This document shows, piece after piece, positions 26,880 through 36,004 of a stretch of DNA of 64,000 nucleotides. Position numbers and translations under genes: made by a program. The first letter of the stretch is position 1, and each line of letters begins with the position of its first letter. This DNA comes from CAYMPH01 sp964529415 (GTDB lineage: Bacteria > Spirochaetota > UBA4802 > UBA5550), in NCBI GenBank assembly GCA_964529415.1, contig CAZGWD010000001.1:124001-188000 (forward strand), read 5' to 3'. The notes under the pieces were generated by a model, which did no database searches, had not been told where the DNA came from, and was given only the letters and a program-made list of their open reading frames with translations.

Positions 26880-27848
26880 ATGCCAATAATAGAAAATTCA
26901 TCCTATAAACCGCCGGTATTTTTAAAAAACAGGCATATGCAGACTATGTTTCCATCGCTATTTAGAAAAATAAAAGATGTGAATTATACGCGCGAAAGAA
27001 TTATTACGCCGGATGATGATTTTATAGATCTGGACTGGATTAAAACAGGTGCAGACAAAACAGTTATTATATGCCACGGGCTTGAAGGTAATTCAGAAAG
27101 AGCCTATATGAAAGGAATGGCAAAAGCATTCACAAAACGCGGATGGGATTCTGCTGCTTATAATTTCAGAGGCTGCAGCGGTGAAACAAATAAACAGCTC
27201 AGGTTTTATCACAGCGGCGCAACAGATGATCTCCAGACAGTAATATCCCATATTAAAAAAATAAAAACATATAAAAAAATTGCTATAGTTGGTTTCAGTC
27301 TTGGCGGAAATGTTGTATTGAAATATTTTGGCGAAAACGGATCAAAGATTGATAAAATTATTTCTGCAGGAGGAGCTGCATCAGTTCCCTGCGATCTTAC
27401 TGCATCTTCAATTCAGCTTGCAAAAAAATCGAACTATCTTTATATGCTTCATTTTCTTGTTATGCTGAAAGAAAAAGTAAAAAACAAAATGGAACTATAT
27501 CCGGATAAACTGTCGCTTCAAAATTTTTCAGAAATAAAAACTTTCAAACAGTATGATGACAGATACACAGCACCAATTCACGGATTTAAAAATGCTGATG
27601 ATTACTGGACAAAATCCAGTTCAAAACAATTCCTTCATAAAATAAAAAGACCAGTTTTACTCATAAACGCACTCGATGATCCTTTTTTATCATCAGAATG
27701 CTATCCATTTGATGTAGCAGAAAAAAATAAATACTTTCACTTCGAAACTCCTGAAATCGGCGGACACCTTGGTTTTGTAAATTTCCCTCTATCCGGTGAA
27801 TTTTATCAGGAAACTAAAATCGCAGATTTTATAACAGAAAATTCCTGA
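26880..27848 (+). CDS. YheT-family alpha/beta hydrolase
   Basis: From the ATG at 26880 the product is 322 residues. An in-frame TTG 57 bases upstream has no ribosome site, while TTTAGGA precedes the chosen ATG. The N-terminal KPPVFLKNRHMQTMFPSLF is characteristic of the YheT/ABHD1-3 family. It is followed by ICHGLEGNS, YNFRGCSGE, the nucleophile elbow VGFSLGGN, an acidic INALDDPFL and a GGHLGF His segment, so the triad is complete. Probable esterase of unknown substrate. First of four tightly spaced genes. Confidence 0.9.
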   Translation: MPIIENSSYKPPVFLKNRHMQTMFPSLFRKIKDVNYTRERIITPDDDFIDLDWIKTGADKTVIICHGLEGNSERAYMKGMAKAFTKRGWDSAAYNFRGCSGETNKQLRFYHSGATDDLQTVISHIKKIKTYKKIAIVGFSLGGNVVLKYFGENGSKIDKIISAGGAASVPCDLTASSIQLAKKSNYLYMLHFLVMLKEKVKNKMELYPDKLSLQNFSEIKTFKQYDDRYTAPIHGFKNADDYWTKSSSKQFLHKIKRPVLLINALDDPFLSSECYPFDVAEKNKYFHFETPEIGGHLGFVNFPLSGEFYQETKIADFITENS

Positions 27849-27849
27849 A

Positions 27850-28779
27850 ATGAGACAGCTAACTGAATCAGAAGTTCACTACGATACTGTGCCCACGAGG
27901 CTTGACAAATATCTGGCTGAACGTTTTACCTACCAGAGCAGAACAAAATGGAGAAATGAAATTCATCTTGGAAATATTTCTGTAAATGGAGAAATTATTT
28001 TAAACCATCATAAAATAATTAAACCGCGGGATTTTATCATTTATGAAGGTGAAGAAAGAATTGAACCAGAAGTATCCAGAGATTATTCAATTCTTTATGA
28101 AGATGAATTTCTGATTGCAGTAAATAAACCTGCAAACCTTCCAGTACATCCATCCGGGATTTTTTTTAAAAACACGCTGCTGTCATTTCTTGAAATTGAT
28201 TATAAAATAAAATTATATACTCTGCATAGAATTGACCGTGAAACATCAGGAATTGTTTTATTTGGAAAAAATTCAAAAACTGCAGGTTTAATACAGACTA
28301 AATTTCATAATGTAACTAAAAGCTATCTTGCGATTGTTCATGGCATAGTTTCTGATAATGAATTTACTGTTGATGTTCCTCTCGGCTTTTCTGAAACATT
28401 ATCAGTGAGAAAAAAACGTGTTCCAGAGCCGGAATCCGGAGAGGAAGCTAAAACTGTATTTAAAAAAATTTTACCATTTGGGAAATATACTCTTCTTAAA
28501 GCAATACCAGTTACAGGCAGACAGCATCAGATTCGCGCACATTTAAAATTTGCAGATTTCCCTATAGTTGGTGATAAAATTTACGGACTCGATGAAAAAT
28601 TTTATCTTGAATTTATTAAATCCGGATACTCAGATGACCTTGTAAAAAAGCTTGAATTTAAAAGATCCGCGCTGCATTCAAGAACAATTAATTTTTATCA
28701 TCCTGATATTAAAAAAAAATTATACATTAAAGCGCCTCTGCCTGAAGACTTGAAAAAATTCATATTGGATAATAAATAA
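27850..28779 (+). CDS. RluA-family pseudouridine synthase
   Basis: Converts uridine to pseudouridine in rRNA or tRNA. The 309-residue protein has an N-terminal S4-like RNA-binding domain (TRLDKYLAERF ... LGNISVNGEI) and the catalytic motif LHRIDRETSGIVLFGKN, whose Asp is the active-site residue. VTGRQHQIRAHLKFADFPIVGD is the family's C-terminal motif. Which RNA site it modifies (RluC, RluD or another) cannot be told. It starts one base after the hydrolase stop and touches the DUF4416 start. Confidence 0.93.
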   Translation: MRQLTESEVHYDTVPTRLDKYLAERFTYQSRTKWRNEIHLGNISVNGEIILNHHKIIKPRDFIIYEGEERIEPEVSRDYSILYEDEFLIAVNKPANLPVHPSGIFFKNTLLSFLEIDYKIKLYTLHRIDRETSGIVLFGKNSKTAGLIQTKFHNVTKSYLAIVHGIVSDNEFTVDVPLGFSETLSVRKKRVPEPESGEEAKTVFKKILPFGKYTLLKAIPVTGRQHQIRAHLKFADFPIVGDKIYGLDEKFYLEFIKSGYSDDLVKKLEFKRSALHSRTINFYHPDIKKKLYIKAPLPEDLKKFILDNK

Positions 28780-29304
28780 ATGGCTGAACCTGTAATACCT
28801 CAAAAAGCAAAACTTTTCATTGGAATAATTTTCAATACAGAAGAAATTATGCTCAAAGCAAGAAAAAAACTTGAGAGAAAATTCGGCAAAGTTGATCTGG
28901 AAACAATGTTTATACCTTTTACTCATACGCCGTATTATAAAGAAATCGGCCCGAATCTTTATAAGGTGTTTTTCTCATTTGAAAAACTTATTGCAAGAGA
29001 CAGGCTTGCTGATATCAAACTTTATACAAATTCAATTGAAAAAAACTTCTCAGTTAAAAAAAACCGCACTATCAACATAGATCCGGGATATCTCACTTTA
29101 TCAAATGTTTTTCTTGCATCATGCAAAGAATTTTTTCACAGAGCCTATATTGGCAAAGGAATATATATTGAAAATGAATACCAATATGTTAACAAACAGT
29201 ATATATGCTGGGATTGGACATATCCTGATTATAAAAAATCTGAATACATGTCTTTTTTCCGCGATTTAAGAAGAATATACCATGGACAGATTAAAGGCCG
29301 CTGA
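28780..29304 (+). CDS. DUF4416 family protein
   Basis: The 174-residue protein has the DUF4416 pattern: KAKLFIGIIFN near the start, FTHTPYYKEIGPNLYKVFFS, NIDPGYLTLSNVFLAS and a C-terminal RDLRRIYHGQIK. The function is unknown. Its start codon directly follows the stop of the pseudouridine synthase. The glycosyltransferase-like gene begins one base after its stop. Confidence 0.88.
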   Translation: MAEPVIPQKAKLFIGIIFNTEEIMLKARKKLERKFGKVDLETMFIPFTHTPYYKEIGPNLYKVFFSFEKLIARDRLADIKLYTNSIEKNFSVKKNRTINIDPGYLTLSNVFLASCKEFFHRAYIGKGIYIENEYQYVNKQYICWDWTYPDYKKSEYMSFFRDLRRIYHGQIKGR

Positions 29305-29305
29305 T

Positions 29306-30004
29306 ATGAAAAAAAACCTGATTTTACTTCACTCTGAAAATAATTCCAAAAAGCTTTTAAATGCAGCATTGATGCTGAAACCATTTACTGGATTCGATAT
29401 TCTCCTGATAGATGACGACACAATGGAAAGCGTAAAAGAAACCCTTGCTGAAAATCCGCAGATTAAATGCATAATTTATGACACGCCTGCAGAATTCGGA
29501 AGTTCCCTATTATCCGCATTTGAGTACGCGCGCGATTTCGAATATGAATACCTCATCACACTTGATGCTGATAATCCCGGTTTCATAAAGGATATTCCAC
29601 AGATTATTGAAAATTTAAAATATGATTTCGATATTATTTCATTCAGCAGAATTCTTGAAAACTTCAACTATGAAAAAATACCGGAAAAATATCTTCGCGA
29701 TTCTGAAACAATTTCCCTTGCATTAAAAGAAATATCAGAGCTGGATATTACTGATCCGCTTTCTGAAAATAAATGTTTTAGAATAAGTTCATTGTCACAA
29801 ATGGAATTAACTGAATACACACACACAATTCTGCTTCAAATTTTAATTCAGGCTGCATATTTTGATCTGTCCATAATTGAAATACCATCAAATTCAGGTG
29901 AAAATTTCGGCAAAGAATTTGATTTATACGAAGACATTCTTCTGGAAAGCCTCGCTGTTATGGAAACAGAGAAATATTTATATCCGAAAGGAACAATAAA
30001 CTGA
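29306..30004 (+). CDS. GT-A fold glycosyltransferase-like protein
   Basis: From the ATG at 29306 the product is 232 residues; an upstream in-frame ATG at 29282 would overlap DUF4416 and has no better ribosome site. It has a GT2-like layout: FDILLIDDDTMES near residue 30 and FEYEYLITLDADNPGFIKDIPQ, where DAD is a candidate metal-binding DxD. The N-terminal PKPVxVVIPxYN motif of typical GT2 enzymes is not evident. It is the last gene of the YheT-RluA-DUF4416 run; a palindrome with a T-run follows. Confidence 0.68.
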   Translation: MKKNLILLHSENNSKKLLNAALMLKPFTGFDILLIDDDTMESVKETLAENPQIKCIIYDTPAEFGSSLLSAFEYARDFEYEYLITLDADNPGFIKDIPQIIENLKYDFDIISFSRILENFNYEKIPEKYLRDSETISLALKEISELDITDPLSENKCFRISSLSQMELTEYTHTILLQILIQAAYFDLSIIEIPSNSGENFGKEFDLYEDILLESLAVMETEKYLYPKGTIN

Positions 30005-30064
30005 TTTTTAAATTCAATTAATGATTTTAAAAACAGGTCTTTTTTCCGATAATAAAATATCAAT

Positions 30065-30100
30065 TCCCCTCCCTTGAAGGGGGAGGGACTTTTTCCTTTT
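30065..30100 (+). terminator. probable terminator of the four-gene operon
   Basis: A GC-rich stem (CCCTCCCTT / AAGGGGGAGGG, two-base bulge) is followed by CTTTTTCCTTTT. It is 60 bases after the glycosyltransferase-like gene and belongs to the CCCCCTTGG-like palindrome group. Confidence 0.7.
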
Positions 30101-30147
30101 ATAGAATTTTCATTTTCAATAATAAAATTATTTTATTAATTAATCAT

Positions 30148-31437
30148 ATGAAAAACAAAATAAAAAATACACTTTTAATTCTCTTAATTACCTGTAGTGC
30201 CTATTCCCAGAACCAGCCTCCAGCTGAAGATTTCAAGGCTTTATACGATAAGGGCGATTTTAAACAGGCACTTAAAGCAATAGAACAGAATCTGGAGAAA
30301 ATTTATTCCACTCGCGTTGAAGATAAAAAAATTCCAACAAACTTTATCACAGAAAGAGCTAAAGATAAAAAACGCGATTTAAAAGCATTATTCAGAGAAA
30401 GAACGGATAAAGGCTTTTTTATAGAGGAAAATCCGGAAATTTCAAATCTACATATTTATGCAGGCAGGATTAATTTAAAATTAAAAAATTATGATGCATC
30501 TTTAAGTCACTTTATTCAGGCTTTACGTTATAAAAAAATTGAGCCCGGAAAAGATTCTCAAATATTTTACGATATGGCGCAGGTTTTTAACGAATCAAAA
30601 CATTTCGAGGCATATATTACATATCTTGAGCATGCGTATGGAATTAATCCATCTGAATATTCGTATTCACTTGAACTTGCTCTGAATCTTAAAAATACTT
30701 CTCAGAAGCAGAAAGCATTGTTTCATCTTGAAAAATATCTTGAAAATACATCAGCTGAGATAAAACCTGAACTATATCTCTATGCTGCAAATCTTTCTGA
30801 GGACATAGGAAAATTTCTGCTAACACAAAAGCATTATTTATCCTATTTAAAATTAAAACCTGAAGACGGTAAAATCCATTTTGCTCTTGGGTATATATGT
30901 CTGAAAAAAATCGGGAACCTGCAGCTTGCAGCCCAGTCATTTGATAAATCTATAAAATACATACCAGTTTCAGATAATTACAGAATTTCAAAGTCCTATG
31001 AATACAGAGGTGACATTGCTCTTAGCGATCTTGAAATTAAGGATGCTGTAAAATATTATACTGAAACTTTAAAATTTCACGAAACTGCTTTATCCGAAAC
31101 AGAAAAAGCCAGAATAAAGCTTGATGAATTAAATATCAGCATTAACAAACTGAAAACTGCACTTTTAAAAGATCCGAAATTCAACGATTATGAAGAATAC
31201 GAAATTAACCTGAATGAGAAAGGAAAGCTTGAGCAGATACTCCAGGAAAAAATAAGTGAATACAACAAGCTCAATCCCGGGAAAGTAAGGTGGAATCTTG
31301 CTGATTCTTATGAAAGGCTTGAAAACTATTCTGAAGCAATTAATTATTACAATGCCTGCATCGCTTTTAACTATAATGTTGAAGATGCACGGGACAGATC
31401 ATTAAAATTAAAGTTGAAAATTAAAAGGGGTTATTAA
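30148..31437 (+). CDS. exported TPR repeat protein
   Basis: The 429-residue protein has a signal peptide (KNKIKNTLLILLITCSAYS), probably cut before QNQPP; the cysteine does not form a standard lipobox. About seven TPR-like units fill the rest, for example YDASLSHFIQALRYKK, EAYITYLEHAYGINPSE and YSEAINYYNACIAFNYN. It probably mediates protein contacts in the periplasm. It is followed by yebC after 74 bases. Confidence 0.82.
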   Translation: MKNKIKNTLLILLITCSAYSQNQPPAEDFKALYDKGDFKQALKAIEQNLEKIYSTRVEDKKIPTNFITERAKDKKRDLKALFRERTDKGFFIEENPEISNLHIYAGRINLKLKNYDASLSHFIQALRYKKIEPGKDSQIFYDMAQVFNESKHFEAYITYLEHAYGINPSEYSYSLELALNLKNTSQKQKALFHLEKYLENTSAEIKPELYLYAANLSEDIGKFLLTQKHYLSYLKLKPEDGKIHFALGYICLKKIGNLQLAAQSFDKSIKYIPVSDNYRISKSYEYRGDIALSDLEIKDAVKYYTETLKFHETALSETEKARIKLDELNISINKLKTALLKDPKFNDYEEYEINLNEKGKLEQILQEKISEYNKLNPGKVRWNLADSYERLENYSEAINYYNACIAFNYNVEDARDRSLKLKLKIKRGY

Positions 31438-31511
31438 TTATTGATTTTAGTTTATCATAATTTAAAAAAATTTTCCACCAACAAAAGCTAAACAATTACG
31501 AGGTAAATAAA

Positions 31512-32267
31512 ATGTCAGGACATTCGAAATGGGCAACCATTAGAAGAAAAAAAGGCGCAATAGATGCCAAACGCGGAGCTGTATTTACAAAAATAATCCG
31601 TGAAATAACTGTAGCAGCTAAAATGGGAGGCGATGACCAGAATGCAAATCCCAGGCTGAGAACAGCTGTATTAAAAGCCAAAGCTAACAACATGCCGAAT
31701 GACAATATAGAACGCGCTATAAAAAAAGGCACAGGCTCTCTCGATGGTGTCGTTTATGAAGAAGTAAGATACGAAGGTTATGGACCAGGCGGAGTTGCAA
31801 TAATGCTCGATTGTCTTACAGACAATAAAAACAGAACCACTCCTGAAGTAAGAACTATTTTCAATAAAAACGGCGGAAATTTAGGAGAAACCGGCAGTGT
31901 GGGATATCTTTTCAGCAGAAAGGGTCAGATAGTAATCGAATCAGGCCAGACTACCGAAGATGAAGCAATTGAACTTCTTCTGGATTTTGATATTGAAGAT
32001 ATTATCACAGAAGATGGAAATATTATAATAACAACATCACCTGAAGCATATAATGATGTTGTTGATAAAATAATGAGTAAATCTTTTAAAATTGCCTCAA
32101 ACGAACTTACTTTTATTCCAATGACATCTATGTCTCTGGATGAAAAAAAAGCAACACAGTGCCTTAGAATAATTGAACTCCTTGAAGAACAGGATGATGT
32201 ACAGAATGTATATTCAAACTATGATATATCTGATGAAATAATGGCAAAAATCAGCGAGGCTCAGTGA
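31512..32267 (+). CDS. yebC: YebC/PmpR-family DNA-binding or translation factor
   Basis: The 251-residue protein starts MSGHSKWATIRRKKGAIDAK, the family signature, with GGDDQNANPRLRTAVLKAKA and YEGYGPGGVAI following. Family members have been described as transcriptional regulators and, more recently, as factors helping ribosomes at proline stretches. ACGAGGT precedes the ATG. The stop overlaps the GTG of ruvC (GTGA), a common gene pair. Confidence 0.95.
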   Translation: MSGHSKWATIRRKKGAIDAKRGAVFTKIIREITVAAKMGGDDQNANPRLRTAVLKAKANNMPNDNIERAIKKGTGSLDGVVYEEVRYEGYGPGGVAIMLDCLTDNKNRTTPEVRTIFNKNGGNLGETGSVGYLFSRKGQIVIESGQTTEDEAIELLLDFDIEDIITEDGNIIITTSPEAYNDVVDKIMSKSFKIASNELTFIPMTSMSLDEKKATQCLRIIELLEEQDDVQNVYSNYDISDEIMAKISEAQ

Positions 32268-32740
32268 CAATACTCGGGATAGACCCCGGATATGCAATTT
32301 TAGGCTGGTCTGTAATTGACAGCAGTTTAAAACTTCATGATTATGGAGTAATTCAGACTTCTTCCACTATAAATATAGATGACAGGCTTTTTATAATACA
32401 TGAAAGCCTTTCATCTGTAATCAAAACACATACACCAGACTGCCTATCAATAGAAAAACTTTTTTTCCAGAAAAATACTAAAACTGCCATGGATGTGGCA
32501 AAGACAATCGGCTCGGTGATACTCACTGCAAAGATACATGGCCTTCATGTTCATGAATATTCTCCGGTTCAAATAAAGAAATCCCTGACAGGTTTTGGAA
32601 ATGCGCCGAAGATTCAGATGCAGAATATGATTAAAACAATATTCAATTTAAAATTCATTCCTGAACCGGATGACGCTGCTGATGCTGTGGCTATTGCACT
32701 TTGCCATGCGTTGAATAATGGCAGGATAAATATTATATAA
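32264..32740 (+). CDS. ruvC: Holliday junction endonuclease RuvC
   Basis: Resolves Holliday junctions with RuvAB. The 158-residue protein starts at a GTG inside the end of yebC. The four acidic catalytic positions are visible in ILGIDPGYAILGW, CLSIEKLFF and PDDAADAVAIALCHA. FFQKNTKTAMDV is another family motif. ruvA and ruvB are not in the window. Confidence 0.95.
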   Translation: MTILGIDPGYAILGWSVIDSSLKLHDYGVIQTSSTINIDDRLFIIHESLSSVIKTHTPDCLSIEKLFFQKNTKTAMDVAKTIGSVILTAKIHGLHVHEYSPVQIKKSLTGFGNAPKIQMQNMIKTIFNLKFIPEPDDAADAVAIALCHALNNGRINII

Positions 32741-32798
32741 TATCAATCTTCCACTTTTTAATAAAACATATAGAGATGGAAATTATTATATAAGAATG

Positions 32799-33110
32799 CT
32801 ATCTGATCTGTCTTTTCATAACAAATGTACAGGAATTGCCGATAAATCCAATAAATTCCCAACCTTCAATTCCGTACTGATTCAAAATGACATTAGTTTC
32901 TTTTTTATCGACTACTCCGCCCATACTGCATTTTGCATCAGCTATTTTAAACTCCCATTTTGATCCAACAGCTGCCTCAGCATAATTAATTACTAAGTAC
33001 GCACTTGAAAATAATAAACAAAAAATCAGAATCAGATTTCTAAAAATTTTAATAAAATATTTCTTCACGGTCAATAAGAAAATATAATGATTATGCAGCT
33101 TTTTAATCAC
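32799..33110 (-). CDS. small exported protein, DUF4177-like
   Basis: The 103-residue protein has a long N-terminus and a hydrophobic export signal (NLILIFCLLFSSAYLVINYAEA). The short mature part, KWEFKIADAK ... ILNQYGIEGWEFIGFIGNSCTFVMKR, matches the two-strand plus GxEGWEFVG pattern of DUF4177-like domains. The true start may lie further in. The function is unknown. Confidence 0.6.
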   Translation of the reverse strand: MIKKLHNHYIFLLTVKKYFIKIFRNLILIFCLLFSSAYLVINYAEAAVGSKWEFKIADAKCSMGGVVDKKETNVILNQYGIEGWEFIGFIGNSCTFVMKRQIR

Positions 33111-33169
33111 TGCAATTCCAGTTTGACTTTTAAAAATGATTTTTTTCTTGAAAGAAGTCCTATTTATTG

Positions 33170-33925
33170 TTAAATTTTTCGACCAAGCTTAAATAATTTA
33201 ATGATGTACATTATCATCCAAATCATAAGCATTATCCCGCCTGGAGCTGCTATTGCTACAGCTATTGTTTTCATGGCAGGAATAAAAGTTACCAGAATCA
33301 GATAGATTATAATTAATATATTACCTAATATTCCGAAATAAGAAGTAATTTTACTGAAAATTTTTCCTGAAAGCATAACTGATGACATTAGAAGCCCGGC
33401 AATGCTCGGCAGCATGAAGCTAAAAAAAACCGATGAACTTCCATGAGATCCTTTTGCAAGCATTGCCTCGCCTGCAGCTGCAATTAGAATTTTCTGTGCT
33501 TCATCTGACGCGGCAAAATATTTGCTGCTAAGGTCCATCATGGTCAATGCAGTATTACCGGAAATAAAAACTGCTGTTCCTACCAGAAAAATTATAAAAG
33601 CAAGCAATGCCATTCCCTGATTCGTTTTGCGGTGAGCGGCATACAATGCAAAATATACGGGTAATGCAAGTGTCTGAATTATAGTATTTAGCAAGTCAAG
33701 ATTATACAAACCAAGGAGCCTGTTTTCATGAAACTGTTCAAATCTTCCAATTGCAGTTGATGGCAGTTTTGAAAGATCGCCTCCAGTTATGCTTCCGGTT
33801 ATAATATCAACAATTGTTCCTGTTAAAACAATTATAGCGAAAACTGCTCCAGTAAGGTAAATACTTTTCCAATGGATGTCTGATATTTCAAATTCAATAT
33901 TAAATTTTTCATCAATTGATGGCAT
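33170..33925 (-). CDS. multi-pass membrane protein, possibly DUF4386
   Basis: The 251-residue protein has about six hydrophobic segments. Segments such as FEQFHENRLLGLYNLDLLNT recall the DUF4386 family, but the match is from memory and moderate. The function is unknown. A TCTCC-complement ribosome site (GGAGATAA on the coding strand) precedes the ATG. Confidence 0.6.
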   Translation of the reverse strand: MPSIDEKFNIEFEISDIHWKSIYLTGAVFAIIVLTGTIVDIITGSITGGDLSKLPSTAIGRFEQFHENRLLGLYNLDLLNTIIQTLALPVYFALYAAHRKTNQGMALLAFIIFLVGTAVFISGNTALTMMDLSSKYFAASDEAQKILIAAAGEAMLAKGSHGSSSVFFSFMLPSIAGLLMSSVMLSGKIFSKITSYFGILGNILIIIYLILVTFIPAMKTIAVAIAAPGGIMLMIWMIMYIIKLFKLGRKI

Positions 33926-34315
33926 ATTTATCTCCTGAATTATTATTGGTATTTAATTCAATAAACTGTTAAAGATTCTTCTTTTATTATATAACCGAAA
34001 ATTAATGTCAATTTTCTTTTATACTGATAATATAATTATTATCCAGAATATATTACACAAGTTCAATCTTATAATTTCCAGTAAATTTTACAATATACTT
34101 CATATAGAAAAATGTAGAACACATTATAATTGCGAAAGGAAAGTATTAATTTAAAAAAATTATTAAAAAAGAATATAAAAATAAAGAAAATAATACTTTT
34201 ATTATAGCTTTTTCATTTTATACTGGAAATAAATATACCCATGTGAACTTATAATATAATTCAATTATTATACGTGGATTAAATTATTAGCAAGCAGCCA
34301 TACAAGGAGCTGAAT
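33926..34315. other. 390-base intergenic region, very AT-rich
   Basis: No open reading frame, tRNA or palindrome of note. It separates divergent genes and must hold both promoters. Several TATAAT-like strings occur near 34250, but none has a clear -35. AAGGAG precedes the beta-CASP gene start. Confidence 0.6.
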
Positions 34316-35917
34316 ATGAAAATAGAATTTGTCGGAGGAGCAAGAACTGTAACTGGCTCTTCTTTTATAATTAAAGACCACGATTTCACAATAATGGTTG
34401 ATTGCGGAATGTTCCAGGGAAAACGAGATCTCAAAGACAGAAACCATTTAAACTTAATATATGCTCCAGGTAAAATTGACTCTCTTATTCTTACACATGC
34501 GCATATAGACCATAGCGGATTAATACCAAAACTTGTGAAAGAAGGCTTTTACGGAAACATATATGCAACAAAAGCTACATGTGACCTTTGCTCAATAATG
34601 CTTCCGGACAGCGCCCACATTCAGGAAATGGATGTTGACTGGCAGAATAGAAGAAACAAAAGGCTCGGCCGTGATTTAATTCATCCTATCTATACTGAAG
34701 ATGATGCTGAAGCAGCAATAAAAAATTTTGTTCCCGTTTCTTATGGTAAAAAAATTCAAATTCATCCGAGAATTCACATTCAATTCAGGGATGCTGGCCA
34801 TATACTCGGTTCATCTTTTGTTGAAATGTGGATCGATGAGGCAGATAAGCAGACAAAAATAGTTTTCTCAGGAGATTTAGGAACAAAAAATCAGGCACTT
34901 ATTCGAAACCCTGAAATTATAGAAGATGCTGATATCCTATTAATCGAATCAACCTATGGAAACAGACTGCATAAAAATAAAGAAGATACTTATGAGGAAT
35001 TCAAAAATGTTCTTATTGAATCCCATGACAAGCAGGGAAATATTATCATTCCTTCATTCGCAGTTGAAAGAACACAGGAAATAATTTATAATCTGCGCGA
35101 AATGTTCAAGGATCCGGATTTTCCGAAAATACCGGTTTATATTGATTCACCTCTTGCAATTGGGGCAACAGAAATTTTTAAATCAAATGCAGATTGTTTT
35201 AATGATGAAACTCTCGAACTTTTCCGGAAAGGAGAAAACCCTCTTGAATTTCCAACTCTCACATATGTAAAAACAAATGACGAATCAAAAAAACTGAACG
35301 AAGAAGCAATAGGTTCAATAATAATTTCTGCAAGCGGAATGTGCACTGCAGGAAGAATAAAATATCATTTAATGAATAATTTATACATGCCTCATTCTTC
35401 AGTAATCTTTGTAGGATATCAGGCGGAAGGTACTCTCGGCAGAAGAATTGTTGATGGAGCAAAACAGGTTAAAATATTCGGCGAAGATGTTTCAGTACAA
35501 GCCAAGATTGTCACACTTGGAGGTTTTTCAGCTCACGCAGATAAAAACGGACTAATTGAATGGCTTAGCAGTATAAAAAATCCTAAATTAAAAGTATTTG
35601 TTATTCACGGTGAAGAGGATGCTGCAAATTCTCTGGCAGATGAAATTAAAACGAAATTCGGATTCATTACGTACGTTCCGGGCTGGGGCGAAATTGTTGA
35701 TTTGAATACAATGCGTTCAGAAGTAGCGGCATACGGGCATACAACATCATTTACTACAATTGATCTTGAAATTGAATCTCTGCAAAGATCAATTCAGACT
35801 TTTCTTGAACAGTATAAAATGGCAAAAGAAAAGAACAAACTTCGTGATCTAAAAAAGTTAGAAGAAGATGTTAATGACGCAAGACAGATGCTTGCAATTC
35901 TAATAGATGAATTGTAG
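34316..35917 (+). CDS. beta-CASP metallo-beta-lactamase, RNase-like
   Basis: The 533-residue protein has the zinc motif THAHIDHSG at residues 60-68, MVDCGMFQG, a DAGHILGSS segment, FSGDLG, and the beta-CASP motifs IIISASGMCTAGRI and VTLGGFSAHAD with a final VIHGEED. This is the YSH1/CPSF73-like group of RNA nucleases. The last ~40 residues are a charged helix (KMAKEKNKLRDLKKLEEDV). A decayed copy of the 3' end occurs at 37409-37496. AAGGAGC precedes the ATG. Confidence 0.93.
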   Translation: MKIEFVGGARTVTGSSFIIKDHDFTIMVDCGMFQGKRDLKDRNHLNLIYAPGKIDSLILTHAHIDHSGLIPKLVKEGFYGNIYATKATCDLCSIMLPDSAHIQEMDVDWQNRRNKRLGRDLIHPIYTEDDAEAAIKNFVPVSYGKKIQIHPRIHIQFRDAGHILGSSFVEMWIDEADKQTKIVFSGDLGTKNQALIRNPEIIEDADILLIESTYGNRLHKNKEDTYEEFKNVLIESHDKQGNIIIPSFAVERTQEIIYNLREMFKDPDFPKIPVYIDSPLAIGATEIFKSNADCFNDETLELFRKGENPLEFPTLTYVKTNDESKKLNEEAIGSIIISASGMCTAGRIKYHLMNNLYMPHSSVIFVGYQAEGTLGRRIVDGAKQVKIFGEDVSVQAKIVTLGGFSAHADKNGLIEWLSSIKNPKLKVFVIHGEEDAANSLADEIKTKFGFITYVPGWGEIVDLNTMRSEVAAYGHTTSFTTIDLEIESLQRSIQTFLEQYKMAKEKNKLRDLKKLEEDVNDARQMLAILIDEL

Positions 35918-35950
35918 AAGAAATAATCAGTGGTAGAAATAAAGAGCCAA

Positions 35951-35985
35951 CTTTGTTTAAACAAAGCCTTCTGTCACGAGGCTTT
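35951..35985. terminator. palindrome and hairpin after the beta-CASP gene
   Basis: A perfect 16-bp palindrome (CTTTGTTTAAACAAAG, 35951-35966) overlaps a hairpin AAAGCCT/AGGCTTT (35963-35985) followed by TACTTG. It lies between convergent genes. Termination is plausible but the T-run is poor. Confidence 0.4.
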
Positions 35986-36004
35986 ACTTGCAAAGATGAT
36001 GCAT

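Noticed and set aside
33926..34315. Possible hidden small RNA in the AT-rich gap
   Set aside because: No stable inverted repeat or conserved signal could be seen.
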